Assembly (NCBI RefSeq): GCF_963259705.1
Contig: NC_081850.1
Coordinates: 35,635,892-35,699,891 of the forward strand
Length of the DNA: 64,000 nucleotides
Direction of reading: 5' to 3'
Origin: Myotis daubentonii
Lineage: Eukaryota; Chordata; Mammalia; Chiroptera; Vespertilionidae
Shown: in pieces, positions 36,276 through 48,345 of the stretch
Layout of the letters: every line of letters begins with the position of its first letter
Position numbering within the stretch: the first letter of the stretch is position 1
Made by a program: the position numbers and the translations under genes
The notes under the pieces: model-generated
What the model saw: only the letters and a program-made list of their open reading frames with translations
Databases searched by the model: none
Told to the model about the DNA's origin: nothing

Positions 36276-36385
36276 ATAAGAATGACAGCAAAGATTTACT
36301 GAGCTATGTGCCAAGTACTCTTATAAGAACGTATTATCCCCATTTTATAGATGACAAAACTGAGGACTCTCCTAAGTTACTATCA
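36276..36385 (-). repeat. Second MIR SINE fragment
   Basis: TTTACTGAGCTATGTGCCAAG, TATCCCCATTTTATAGATGAC and AAAACTGAGG. It starts again at the 5' end of the reverse-complement MIR, so this is a separate insertion next to the previous one. Confidence 0.75.
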
Positions 36386-37188
36386 AATGAATGGATAAAG
36401 GAGAACTTTGAGTGAGTTAGTCGCTGAGAGTGGAGGCAGGGTTGCAGAGTAAAGAAAGCTAGTTATATAGGGCCTGTGGGCAGAAGATCAAGGTGAGTTG
36501 GTTCAAGCAGGGACAAGAAGTCTCAGAGATACATTATGGAGCAGAGGAATGCCAGCTACAAACTACTAGAGAATGGGAAACTGCCATTTTTCCAGGTTGA
36601 GAAAATAAGTCAGAAAAAATAGAATTGCTAAGGATGAAACCCAGGGAAGAGAGATCCGGCAACCTGGATTTTAGGAAGCGATGTGGACGGTGCCTTTGCT
36701 CAAAAATGGAGATGGTATATCCTGGCTTTCCTGAATGCAGAGTCTCTCCCTTACAGCCATTGAGAAGATCGAGAGAACCAGATTTTTGGCCAACTAGAGG
36801 ACCGTGAAGAAGAGCCAATTATCAAATTAGATTGAGATACATTGTATGGGGGTCAATGAATATTTGACTTTGCTATAAAATTATCCATCTGTTTACTGCT
36901 TGCACCTTCAAAATTTGCATACACTACAAAGATCTTAGCCTTAGCCCCTACAAGACTGTACAGTATATTGCAGAAAATTCCCTTTGTTTAGTGGCAGCAG
37001 TGAATTTTGCTGCTAATTAGCAGTGTCCTCTGTTTGGGGCTACCTAAACTGGCTTCACCATTCCCTAAATAGAAATCACACAAAAAAAATTACTTCCCAA
37101 AGCCCTTGGGTCAGGCAAGCATTTATTGTAACTAAAGATATCCTGGGACATCACAGATGGAGAGTTTGGAACCACCTCTATAACATCC
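36386..37188. other. No recognised feature
   Basis: Non-coding, nothing recognised. Confidence 0.5.
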
Positions 37189-37196
37189 CCCCAAAA

Positions 37197-37265
37197 CAGC
37201 AGTCGCCAACCTTTCGGACCTCATGGACCACCAGTGGTCCGCGGACCACCAGTTGGCGACTACTG
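37197..37265. mobile_element. 69-bp miniature hAT element
   Basis: Begins CAGCAGTCGCCAACCTTTCG and ends GTTGGCGACTACTG, a 14-15 bp terminal inverted repeat with one mismatch (AGTCGCCAAC / GTTGGCGACT). The centre has a second inverted pair (GGACCACCAGTGGTCCGCGG). Target duplication CCCCAAAA (37189-37196) and CCCCAAAC (37266-37273). Among the shortest hAT derivatives one could expect. Confidence 0.85.
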
Positions 37266-37273
37266 CCCCAAAC

Positions 37274-37769
37274 CACCCATATCCTTTCCCCTCCACTGCC
37301 ACCGTATTTTAGATTGTGGAACCAGCATAGTTTTTTCCCCAAATTCCTACAGTGGTTGTTACACACAGAACTAGGCAGGATTCCTGCCACACCCTCTTCT
37401 CACTGTCTCTGGTGGGTCTCTTCCTTTCCCAGGGTGTCAGTTACACGAAGGATGCCTATATCCCCATCTCCAGCCCATATCCCTTCTCTGATCTGACCTC
37501 ACATCTGCCAACTGACCATACTCACTTTGGTACCTCAAACAGGACCATCATCTTTCTACTCCCTCCACCCAAACCAACTGCTCAAATGGCTGAGATTTGT
37601 GCCCTTGCCTTTCTGTTTGCATAAGCTAGAAGTCCTTGTATAATCACTTAAAAGAACTAGACTTTATATATCTAGGCCTACTCTCTTCAAACTAATGCTC
37701 TCTCTAAATGGCAAGGAGAATGAGCTTTCTAAAATGAGTTCTGATCTTGTCATTCCTCCAGTGTAAAAA
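37274..37769. other. Non-coding spacer
   Basis: Nothing recognised; frames over 90-157 codons (37.02-37.62 kb) are pyrimidine-rich and lack protein features, and the longest runs straight through the 69-bp MITE. Confidence 0.5.
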
Positions 37770-38060
37770 CCTCTTCATTTCTTCCTATGCTCTCATGATG
37801 AAATGACAGTTCCTTAAAGTGATTCATAAGGTCCTTGCTCATTTAGCACCTACTTCCTCCCTCTCAGTCTAACTTCCTATCACCCTCATACCTTTCATTC
37901 CTTCTGTGTGGATCACTCCTTTCTGCTTCCAAGCCTTTGCTCTTGTTCCCTTTGCCAACACCTGTCTCTTATCTCCTTTGACTTCTTTAACTCTAATTAT
38001 CTTTCAAGTCCCAGTTTAGACGTTGCCTCCTCCAGGAAGACTTCCTTGACTCTAGAGACT
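37770..38060 (+). repeat. L2 LINE fragment
   Basis: CATAAGGTCCTTGCTCATTTAGCACC, CCAAGCCTTTGCTCTTGTTCCC, CTTTCAAGTCCCAGTTTAGACG and TCCAGGAAGACTTCCTTGAC follow the L2 3' order closely. Confidence 0.75.
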
Positions 38061-38094
38061 GGGCCGGGCTTTGTTCTATGAGCATATACCTACA

Positions 38095-38449
38095 CTAGAG
38101 GCCCGATGTACAAAAACTGTGCATGGGTAGGGTCCCTAGGTCTGGCCGGTGATCAGGGCCATCTGTGAGGCAACCTGCGGGGTGATTGAGGGGCCTCTGC
38201 TGGCACCCGCCCTGGCCAGCCTAGCACCGCCCCGCTCCCCACCACCACCACCACGGGTCTCGGGTCTCCCTCTGCAGGGGGGTGGGGGCGGGGTCATTGA
38301 GAGGCCCGCTGGCACCGCCTTGGCTGGCCTGAGGCCTGCGGGCTGGGGGCAGCTTCTGCATTGAGCATCTGCCCCCTGGTGGTCAGTGTGTGTCATAGCG
38401 AACAGTCGTTCCACCGTCGTTCTCCTGTTCAGTCGATTTGCATTTTAGA
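38095..38449 (-). mobile_element. Short HeliBat-type Helitron
   Basis: Minus strand, 355 bp. CTAG at 38095-38098 followed by AGGCCCGATGTACAAAAACTGTGCAT (3' hairpin in reverse complement). At the right the reverse complement begins TCTAAAATGCAAATCGAC and contains TGACCACCAGGGGGCAGATG, a block shared with the elements at 51560, 53410 and 53963. A38094 and T38450 flank it. Non-coding. Confidence 0.88.
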
Positions 38450-40200
38450 TTAGCTCTGTAACAGTCACTGGGCTGTACATACCTTATGGGCAGGTACCTG
38501 TTGATTCCCAATTGCAAAACAGTGCTTCGTAAAGTGTCCAACACGGGGTGATAGTCACGTTGTTTATACTGAGAACACTGTATCCAAAATACCTACCCAT
38601 CGATTGGGTAATCATGACATCAATATAAATTCAGTTAGTAAATGAAGCCTTATTTTAAATTTCCCAAATGCATTATACTAATATGAAGACAGTTGAGAGT
38701 TGTTACATATCTTCTTGTAATCTTTTGTCCCAAAGGCATTTTAATGGAAATTTGAGTCTTTTTTTTTCCAAATTCACTCCCATTTACTTTACAACACGAC
38801 TTCAGCACCTGTCTGATTCTCTCTTTCCAGACCACTTTTAAGGGCTTTGACATTTTTCTTAATAACTTCATTCCCACTTGGCCTCCACCACACCAGCTGC
38901 CCATACCAGAGACAGCACAAGGACAAGAAACTGCTGCACGCTTGAGATCTGAAACGCTGGCTGCTCCCTTGGAAATTCCCACCGCCCTTTCTCCCACTCT
39001 CCCACCACCAGGGTTACCATGTCCAATGCCTTCCTGCTCCTTGAAGCTTTCCACTGGGAACGATCCAGGTCACCTGTTGTGTCACTTTGCCTCTCTAGCT
39101 CAGGCCATGTGGCCAGCCTTTTCAGTGATGTGTATCCGAATCCCTTATTGTCTTTACGTCCAACAATTCATCAGTGACGGGTGACTTCCAAAGGCTTTCT
39201 CTTCTCACATGCTTAGACTGCTGAAAGCTGCCAAAAAAAAAAAAAAAAAAGAAAAAGTGCTGATTAGGTCAGTTACGTTTTTGTGCTGTCTCATCGGCTG
39301 AAGCCCAGTAGAACCAAGTACAATAAAAAGGAATTTATCTTATTCATCTTGTTTACACCCTATCAAGCCCCCCACAGAGGCCTCAAACACTTTCTCCTCC
39401 TTAAGCCCCGAGTGCAGGCTTTTCCTTACTTTGTTAGAGAACTTCCTCCGCAGGACCATTGGACTCACCGGGCTAGATTCCACTGTCACCCTTCCTGTTC
39501 TAAAATCGTTCAATTGGAAGAAGCAAAGCCCCTGGAAAGAGAGAGTCTAGGGAACAGATGGAAGCTGAACTTAAAAGAGAGTAAGAATGCTCCTTTCCTG
39601 GAAATGAGTGAAAAGGGCAGAAATGAAAAAGGCAAAACATGAAAATGTGGAGAGAATTTGAGGAAGAAAAAGGTTGAGTTCAGACACTAGACATCAAATC
39701 TCACCTTCTCCAAAAGGGTTTACTGAATAGAAAAATCAACAGAGTGGGCACTAGGGGACTTGCTACTTCATTTCTTTTGGCTTCAATTTTCTCCTCCGCA
39801 CAAAGAAACATTGAACTGCTGGCTTCTAAGATGTCCTCCAGCACTGAGTCTGAAGGTTCAAGCCGACTTTCCGTCACCGAGGTTCTCAATGGCGGTGTGC
39901 CGGTGGGTGGCCCCGAAGGTGCTGGGAATGTGTAAGGGCGTTTTGTGGTTGATACAATGACGGGGAGCTTCCTTGGCATTTAGTGAATGGGAATTGACAA
40001 TGTGCAGGACTGACTTCCCTAAGAAAGCATTGTCTCAGCCCCCAAAATGCTGATGGTACCCCCTTCATACCACACTGCAGCAGTCACACTGTGGGCGTCC
40101 CAAAGGCAGGCACTCTTCATTCACTCATTGAGATCCCTTGGCAGTGACTCTTCAGGACCAGCTGAGTTTGTAATAGGTGCTTAATAAAGGCTCACGGAAA
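38450..40200. other. No assigned feature
   Basis: Non-coding. An A17 run lies near 39233-39250 and an L2-like TAGGTGCTTAATAAAGG end near 40170. Nothing else recognised. Confidence 0.45.
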
Positions 40201-43080
40201 AAAATTGTGTCTTTGCAAAGATGTATGTAATGTGAATTTTTGTAACTCTACAATGATTTCCTGTTGACATACATGTTCATTTCAGAGGCGCTTAATCTTC
40301 ATTTCTGATTGACTTTTAATTGGCAGTGACTCCTAACATGGAGAGAGCTGTTATTAAAATGGAACCCTGCAAGGAATCCATTTGTAAAGCGATAACTCCT
40401 TTTATAGTGTGAATAATCGCTCATTAATTGATCTGGTTTGTAAATTTGAATTTTCATATGCTGCATTTTTTAAAATTAAATGTGGGCACAACTGTGGTCT
40501 CCTCATTAGAATCATAAAGTTCAAGAAGGGTCTAACAAGTATGACAGTTTTTTTATTTTACAACTGAGTCCTTTTCAGTAATTACCAGGCTTTCCCTTTT
40601 CTTAATTCCTTTTATAGAACGTCATGAACAATTCTATTTAAATAATAATTTGTTGCTTGAGAAATGATTGGTTTGTTCGCTTAGCTTTAAAACACAACAG
40701 AGAAACTCTGTCTTTAGGGATCTCTGGGCCACTTGCAGATTTTTCAAATTGCATTTATTCCGAGAGGATTTCCTTTAATATAGAAAGGCTATACTCCACC
40801 TTTCACCACTTATGAAACTGAGTCACATAGGGCCAACAGAACATTACCACATAAGTGTCTGTTGCCGAGATGACAACAGAATTCAGATCACCTCACCTCT
40901 CATTAAAGAGCTGCCTCTTGACTAAAGGATATTTTCTTAGTTCCGTGGAACTGTGCTCAGGATGGCTTGCTGTGACTGACAGGCCGCTCTTCTGAGACAT
41001 GCTCACTTGAGTGAGTTGCCTCGGAAAGTGTTACAGGTGTGTCTGTATGGCTGATTGGAACAAATTCCATCTCTAGCCACATTAGGTTTTCCACTGGTAA
41101 ACCCAAGCTTGCTAATATTCCATCCTGCTGCTTTGAGTATTATAACAGTTCATGCAGAAAGGACTGGATTAGCCTCATCACAGATGATGGGGGATATAAA
41201 TGTGCTCAGAAAATTATTACCAATAATTACAGAGGGGACAGTTAGCCTGGTATTCAATCCATGATGCCATTAATGTGGGTTATAACAAAAAGAATGTCAC
41301 ATGGTCTGAAGATACCTGTTTCTGGAGTAACAGCACCAGAGGGGTCTTGGGGAACATTAATTAATATTTAGCATAACTCAGGACGCTTTTTAAATTTAAG
41401 GTTGCTATGGTACACTCTCCCCCACCCCCATTTCCATTTCAGCTTTCCCCCTTCTCTTTGAGACTGACATGGGCATCATTCTCTATAATATATTTTCCTC
41501 TTATTATTCTGTCCTTGGACTTATGAATTCATCATTTTATTTGGCCTGCTTTTCAAATGTTAGATATCAGCTGTGATATTTGTCTTGGCTAGCAAAACAA
41601 ATGGGATGTGAAAATTCACTCAGATGCATCTTTCTTGTGTTCTTGCATGTCTCCAAGAGGAGTCTGGGAGACTTGCCTCCTCTGACTTCACTCCCCTCAG
41701 ACCAGCCCCTCCCTGCAGAGAACCTAGCGTGCATCTGAGAGCTGGCTATTGCCTATGCAGGTGGGTGAGATGAGCAAGAAAGGAAACCCAGAGGTGTCTC
41801 AGAAAAACATAAGTGATGCCGCCTCGGCAAGGAGCCTCTCCACCCAGAGAGAGTGGGTTACAAGCTAGAAAGAGACGGTAACATTAAAAGCAATATTTCT
41901 GTCATGAAGCCTTCTCAGAGCCGTGAAACTAACCTGCTGGTATATTTTTTTTCTACAGCCCATAAAAGGGCTCACAGCCAGAAAATACAAATCCCATAGG
42001 CTGCTATTATGCTGATGACAGTGAAGAAAGGGGGGAAATTGTTTCCTTGCTGAAGTGCAGATATAATTATGACATTTTATATATTTTGCAGCCTGTACCA
42101 AAGAGCTGTATTAATATCTGCTATGCCCTATGGCGGGAGAGAAGTTAGCACCTTAATGCAGGGCACTCGGGTTCTGATTTTTGCTAAGATTGAATCCCTC
42201 TGGCTCTTTACTAATATGAATTTTGTGGTTCCAGGAAAAATCAGAAGCAGGTGGTAATGGCTGCATCTTTTGTAGGACCAGCTGATTCATACAAATCATT
42301 GGTACTAGTGCAGGGAGAGGGGCTCATTGCACTTTGACAATGTGTCTTTCACCACCGAGATCTGCAGCATAAGTCTAACTGCTTACTTCAGCCAAAGATG
42401 GACACAACGGGGTGTTGAGAAAAATTTAAATACGTAGTTCACAGGAGAAACGTCAATGAAATTATGGCAAAGAAGCTGAAATTCCTATTAGTGAGGTCAC
42501 CTGGCAGTCAAGTATTTGTGTGTTGAATAAGGAAGTAAAAAACAAAACCAAACATCTCAGTCCTTTCAAACATAGCTCAGGCCACAAGGCAGGGATTGGC
42601 GCTCTAGTCCATACCTTAGATTAAGAATTAAGTATTCCTGGTGAACAGTGAGTGAGCCAATAAATAAACAAACAACATTTTGGGAGATGCAGAATAGACA
42701 GGGAAATAAAATGTATAGTAATGAAATATTCATAACCTCGCATTTTATGGACCTCAAACACTAGTCCCATGATTTACACTATTTCTGTATGCAGTAGTAT
42801 GGGATCTGCCGAACAATAATAAAGATGGCATTAGAATGCCACCGCCTCGGTGTCATGGAGAAGGGAGGATTAATCAGTATTGCACAGGAGCTGTAAACTT
42901 GAGTAAATAGAAGCACATATAGGCAGTTGCTTTCCTGCACACTTTATGCTCGGCCCATGGAAATGGAGATGAGAAATACAGTAATTACGAACATGATGAG
43001 TGTCAGCACCCAGCTTCACATAAATACCCACATTATTCTCCAAGCTTGTGGTTGCTCGGGGGCACTGGTATGGACCAGCT
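40201..43080. promoter_or_regulatory. Low-repeat stretch, candidate conserved regulatory block
   Basis: No transposon that I can recognise for nearly 3 kb, unlike the rest of the window. Sub-blocks 40300-40520, 41040-41300, 41870-42130 and 42770-43050 are AT-rich with homeodomain-like TAATTA/TTAAT words, CTGTCA and GATAA words, and balanced composition typical of developmental enhancers. This is an inference from repeat absence and word content; no alignment was possible. Confidence 0.3.
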
Positions 43081-43701
43081 GCTCCCAAGAACCTGTGGTG
43101 GGTATTATTTCATATCAAGAGTTACCTTTCCAAAATATCTTGCCCCCCTGACCCTAAACTCAAAATGCTATACTTTGAACTTGGTAGTCTCCTTATATAG
43201 GAAAGAGTGGCTCAGGCCTCTAGCTTTTGCCTTCACCTACCCTCATTGAGCTCAGGTCCAGAGGGCAACGGAGCTACAGATTAAAACCTGGGATGAGTAA
43301 GCAGCTATACCATCTTGCTTTAAAGAATATCTCGAATATTCCTGCTACATACCTGCCCCTCCATTTGAGAGCCAACCTCAAATGCTTAGTGTTGATCTTG
43401 TCCTGGATTTCAAGGGCACAACTGACAGTCAGTAGGCTCAGAGCTTCTGCTAAGAGTCCCTCGTAGCAGAGCTGTTTCTCTCCCATTTTTACTCAGGGAT
43501 CAAATGACACACTCCCTGTGTGTTAAAGTGCCAGTCGCTGAGATGAAACTACAGCAACGTCACAATGCTCCACGACAACTGCTAAGTTGTCTAAATTTCT
43601 CTCACATCTTTCAGACTTGCAAGTGCCCTATCAGTCACTGGGACCCTGTCCACCACCTCCTTTCTTTTTCAAATGTACAAAATTAACTAGCCACTAACTT
43701 C
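43081..43701. other. No recognised feature
   Basis: Non-coding, nothing recognised. Confidence 0.5.
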
Positions 43702-43709
43702 CTCTAGAG

Positions 43710-43921
43710 CAATGGTTCTCAACCTTCTGGCCCTTTAAATACAGGTCCTCATGTTGTGACCCAACCATAAAATTATTTTCGTTGCTACTTCATAACTGTA
43801 ATGTTGCTACTGTTATGAATCGTAATGTAAATATCTGATATGCAGGATGGTCTTAGGCGACCCCTGTGAAAGGGTCGTTTGACCGCCAGAGGGGTCACAA
43901 CCCACAGGTTGAGAACCGCTG
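43710..43921 (-). mobile_element. SPIN-type non-autonomous hAT transposon
   Basis: Second 212-bp SPIN-like MITE, opposite in orientation to 4457-4668. Starts CAATGGTTCTCAACCTTCTG, contains TATCTGATATGCAGGATGGTCTTAGGCG, and ends CAGGTTGAGAACCGCTG. Perfect 8-bp target duplication CTCTAGAG at 43702-43709 and 43922-43929. Confidence 0.9.
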
Positions 43922-43929
43922 CTCTAGAG

Positions 43930-45665
43930 TATGAGCCCGATATCCAGAACACATCCACTAAACTTCCTATGGGGCAAATTTGAATACATATCATTATAAT
44001 TTTAGCATTTATCTTTGGATATTTACCTTGTCACGGTAAATCACTCTCTCTTCCATTTTCCTTAATGAGACAGCACAGTACACCAAATTTCCTTCTGTTA
44101 CACATGGGGATTTTGAGGAACATAAGTTAATGTGTCTTTATTTCTTATTAGACTTATGGGATATACTTGTTGTTTAGGGCCGGAGGATACAATTCCAAAA
44201 CTTCTCAAGTGAATAAATTATCCTACCAGAAAGAGTCAGAAGTTATTCCCATATTGGTGACAAATGGGCATAATCAATCAAGTAACTTTTAATCTTGGGG
44301 AATAAATTATTTTACCCTTTGCTTGATGCTGTATTTTTATTGCTCAGAACTAGGAGTGTAATGATGAGCAAAGGGTAACAATGGTAAGCTCTCACTAAAT
44401 GTTGAAGAAATGAGTCAATGAATTCCATGGTCTTGCTCTTGTACGTGATGAGGTAGGTTGGCAGTCATGTCCTTACAGAGAAATTAATTCAAAAAGGGAT
44501 GTACTGTTGTCAAGAGTGACTGAGTGGGAATACTGAACTTCATTAAAACACAGTCTTTTATTGGATCTCCTGGAAATACAGTTTCTTCCAGAACATTCCT
44601 CCTCCTTTTTTTTTTTTTTTTAAATCATCCTTGTGTCTTCCTCTTATACTTTCTGGAACATTTTTTTACTTGGAATCTTCAAGCATGTTCTCCTCTATCA
44701 TCTACTGAGGAATGAAGGTAGAACTGGGGAAGCCTTTGCTCAAATTCCAGTGTTTTGTCCCCATCTCCCCGCCTCAGAATTTTCCTAACTTGTTTGTCTC
44801 TGTGTGTGTATCACATATATTTATATACTTATATATTTCAGGTGTTATATATTATATCTAATGTAATACAGAAGACAACAGGTAGCAAACTAAAGTTCTG
44901 AGAGGCTGTTGTCTGCTTCAGAGCCTCTTAAAAGAAAAAAAGCTCAGAATATTTGGGGTCAGATGATTTCAGTGTTTATAGACACTGATAATGTTCAAAG
45001 ATTAAAAATGATGAAGGGTAAATAAATCATTGAAAGTAATGACAGAAACCATCATCTACATTGGGAAACAAATGAGATGAGTTAGGTCATTACTTATGAA
45101 AAGCAACCACTAGTGAATCATGAGTATCACTTGACACATGGACTCCTCATTGGGCCATGGAAATGGTTTTGAACCGTCAGGTTGGACGAATGCTCCCAGC
45201 CACACAACCCGCTAACCTGTTCATTCTGGGTCTCCCACTCCCTGTAAATATTCCCTAAGACAGCCCTCAAAAAGAATGTAGCTTATTTCAGAACGGTAAT
45301 AATAGTAGATGCAGAAACGAAGTTTTAAAGATAACAAGTTGCAAACTCTACCTTTTCCTTTTCTTTCCCTTCCTGCTGGCACCCTTATAAGTGCCTCACT
45401 CTAACATTTTGGTCTAAGTTGGATAAAACATACCTTCCCCGGGTTCCCTATTTGCTAATAGAAGAGAGCTGAATTGTTGCCACCGAACTTGCTGTGAGGG
45501 GCTTTGACTTCAGGTGAGCTCACAATCAGCTTATCACTGCAGTGCTGTGAACTGGGTCATAATTAAAAGATTTCACTACAGAAAACAACTGTGCTGTTTG
45601 TACATTTCTTTCATGTCCTTGAGGAAGAACAACATCAATCACTTATTTGCCTTTTATATGATTTT
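43930..45665. other. No recognised feature
   Basis: Non-coding, with a T15 tract near 44608. A short L2-like end (GCTCTCACTAAATGTTGAAG) lies near 44390. Nothing else recognised. Confidence 0.45.
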
Positions 45666-45669
45666 TTAA

Positions 45670-45905
45670 AGGCAGCCTGGTGAAATAGAAAAACATCGAA
45701 GCCGTAAAAGACAGACCTAGATTCAAATCCTGATTCTGGCAGTGAGGAACTTGGTGAACTTGGACAAATTACTTACCACAGTTTGGCCTTAGGTTCTTCA
45801 ATTGTACAATGGGCCACACCACCAGCCTTGCAGGGTTTTTATGAATTAAATTAAATATTAGATGAAAAGCACCTGATATTTTGTAGGCATTTATTCTTTG
45901 CTGTA
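45670..45905 (+). repeat. MIR SINE
   Basis: AGACAGACCTAGATTCAAATCCTGATTCTGGCAG, then CTTGGACAAATTACTTACC and CTTCAATTGTACAATGGG: forward MIR from the B box onward, nearly full length. Confidence 0.82.
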
Positions 45906-46735
45906 TATCATTATTATACCTTCTATTGCTCCTTTCTCTGCTTATTTCCCTCAGTATTATACTCCTCTGTGCAATGGTGTGATTCTGTGAGGCTCTACTT
46001 GAGGGAGGCTCAACTCTGTTTCTCCCACAGACAATACCGCCATGCTTGAGGTCCCCAAGTATCTATTGACTTGGATGGAAAATATAATGGGTGCTCTCAG
46101 GGACGTGGAAGAGGAGAGGAAACTCATCTGGATTCAGCCTCCCATTCTGCTCTGCACTGGTACATCGTTCCGTTGCAGCATCAATCCTAAGATGCAATCT
46201 TCACTGTGCCACTTTAAGAAACAGAAAATGGTCCCTACCCCTGTGCTCCCATCAGGAGGTACCTGGAGGAAATTCACCAGGTTTCTCTACTTACCCACCT
46301 TCCTTTGGATTCCCAGGGAGATTGCTTTCCAATTCCTCTTTTCTACCCTAAATACTCCCTTCGGAATAACCAGGTAAAGAGGAAAATCAACGATGGGTTC
46401 TATAGCTAATTATAGGGGGTATAAGATGCATACATGGCCTTTGAAAGGAAAAGTAGCTTCCATCCCAACTATGGTGAAGATACGACACAATCAGACTGTG
46501 TCCTTTCACCTTTGTGAGGAGACCATGGGGATGCCAAGTGCAGCAATGCTCTTTCTGCAGAGGAAGAGAATGTAGTTTCGCTCCTGGTGAAACTGGGAAA
46601 TCAGCCTCTCTTACTATTGAGCTTCCCCAATCTTCTTCCTTTTAGGTATAGGATCAAACTAAACACATTTTGAACATTGTGACAGCTTTGGGTGGCTATT
46701 CATTCATTTAACACCTTTAACCAACACAGAGGGTC
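45906..46735. other. No recognised feature
   Basis: Non-coding; a 111-codon frame at 46042-46377 has no recognisable domains and no splice context I trust. Confidence 0.45.
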
Positions 46736-46965
46736 ACTGTAGCAGAGTTGCCAAGAGAATGGGCCCCGAAGACCCCTGCCTGCTGTGAGTTTTGCCTCTG
46801 TGACCTGGGGAGAGCGGTTTTACCTTTCAAAGTTGTTTTTATAATTTCCTCATTTGTAAAGACAGGAAAATGACAGAACCCACCCCATAGGGTTATTCTG
46901 AGCATTGAATGTATTATTACAGGCAAAGCATTTTAATAAATGTTCTGGCACATAGTAGACACTCA
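46736..46965 (+). repeat. MIR SINE
   Basis: TTGCCTCTGTGACCTGGGGAG, TTTCCTCATTTGTAAAGACAGG and TGGCACATAGTAGACACTCAACA: forward MIR order. Confidence 0.8.
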
Positions 46966-47192
46966 ACATATTTAGCGAAAAAGCAATTAACAAAACCCAC
47001 CAAACCCATTTGTAGGTACCTCTATGTAGTCAGGAGGTGGGCGTTAATATGAATGTGAGGTTGCTGGCCTTGAAACCCTCATTCTAGTAGAAAAAAAGAT
47101 ATGTAAGCAAACAATTATGGTGAAGTATGGTCTACCTTTACAAAGTGTTGCATGCTCCTTTTTGGTGAGGGAGGAATTTGGGGGCAACTTTC

Positions 47193-47232
47193 CTGAGAGG
47201 GGAATAATTGTGTTGAGAGGGGAATAATTGTG
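47193..47232. repeat. Two tandem 20-bp units
   Basis: TGAGAGGGGAATAATTGTGT followed directly by the same unit ending in C. Sits inside an L2-like segment. Confidence 0.95.
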
Positions 47233-47235
47233 CTG

Positions 47236-47430
47236 GGCTTTGAAAGAGTAGGTGGTGTTTTCTAGGTAGAGAAGAAGGCAGGGCACAAGAGGAGTTCCAT
47301 GAAGTAACGGTATGAGGGGAGCCTGAATGGATGAAGTGATACTGTGTTCTGCAGTGGCAGCTGCTCTGACAGGGCCTGAGTGAGGCCGTGTGGCTAGGCA
47401 GTGAGGAGGATGGACCTGGAAAGTTCAGGT
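47236..47430 (-). repeat. L2 fragment
   Basis: GGGCTTTGAAAGAGTAGGTGG, TAGGTAGAGAAGAAGGCAGGGC and CAGGGCCTGAGTGAGGCCGTGTGGC match the L2 3' region read in reverse. Confidence 0.5.
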
Positions 47431-47639
47431 GGGGACAGATGGCAAAGCCCGCATATGTATGCTAGAGGTCATCAATGATGGGCTTCCGTAAGAGGCTTCC
47501 AAGCTAGGGGATGCCATGACCACATAATTAAATGCTTGTTTCTTACTGTATTCATGTATCCTTTAAACACTCAGGAGAAATCATTATAACTAAAAAGAAT
47601 GACTAACAGACGTGGTGAGTTTGCAGTCAAATTCCCCTT

Positions 47640-47830
47640 GTACTACTATAAATACCCTGCTGCCTTGAGCCTATTGCTTAAAGTCTCTGAAGTTCATTTT
47701 CATCAGTGTTGTTGGGAGGTTTGAACGAGATAATATATGTAACCACATGAAAGGTAAAGGAACAGGGCAACATGTCATGTAAATTGTTAAGTCCCCTTTA
47801 AATGCTTTTGGGACAAGGAGGGCATAAATG
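47640..47830 (+). repeat. MIR-like fragment
   Basis: CTTGAGCCTATTGCTTAAAGTCTCTGAAG, TTTTCATCAGTG and GGTTTGAACGAGATAATATATG follow forward MIR order. Diverged. Confidence 0.55.
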
Positions 47831-48104
47831 AAGTTGAGCATCATGGCCCTTCCTACCAGTTCATCAACAGAGGGCTGCTTCCCCCGAGGACTAGTGGCCC
47901 TGATGCTAAAAACCCTCAGCAAGGAAGGAAATGGGGCCAGGAGTGGGGAGGGGAGCTGAAGGACTATCACACTTAATGGTCTTGCCTCTGGGGATGCGAT
48001 ATTTTCTCTACCAGCTATTTCTTCATCTTAATTTAGAGATGACATCTACCATGCAGGTTCTAGTATTGGGACTGGAGAGGATCTACAGACCAGACAGTGT
48101 GGGA

Positions 48105-48345
48105 CAAAGGTTAAGAGGGTAGTCTTTAGAGTCAGAGGCATAGTTTTGGCTCCTGGTTTATCTGTTGAATATCTGTGGGCAATTTAGCTAATCCAACTCT
48201 CACCTTGTTCATCTGCAAAATAGAGAAAATAATACTGAAATCTACTGTTTAATCAGATTGCTATCAAGATTAAAGGTGATAACATAGTAAAGTGCTTAGC
48301 ATAATGCCTGGTTCATAATGAGCATCCAGTAAATTCATCACTGTA
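48105..48345 (+). repeat. MIR SINE
   Basis: AAGGTTAAGAGGGTAGTCTTTAGAGTCAGAGG, GGGCAATTTAGCTAATCC, TCATCTGCAAAATAGAG and CCTGGTTCATAATGAGC. Forward MIR, nearly full length. Confidence 0.82.

Noticed and set aside
37023..37496. 157-codon frame
   Set aside because: Passes through a 69-bp hAT MITE with its target duplications, so the frame is younger than its context.
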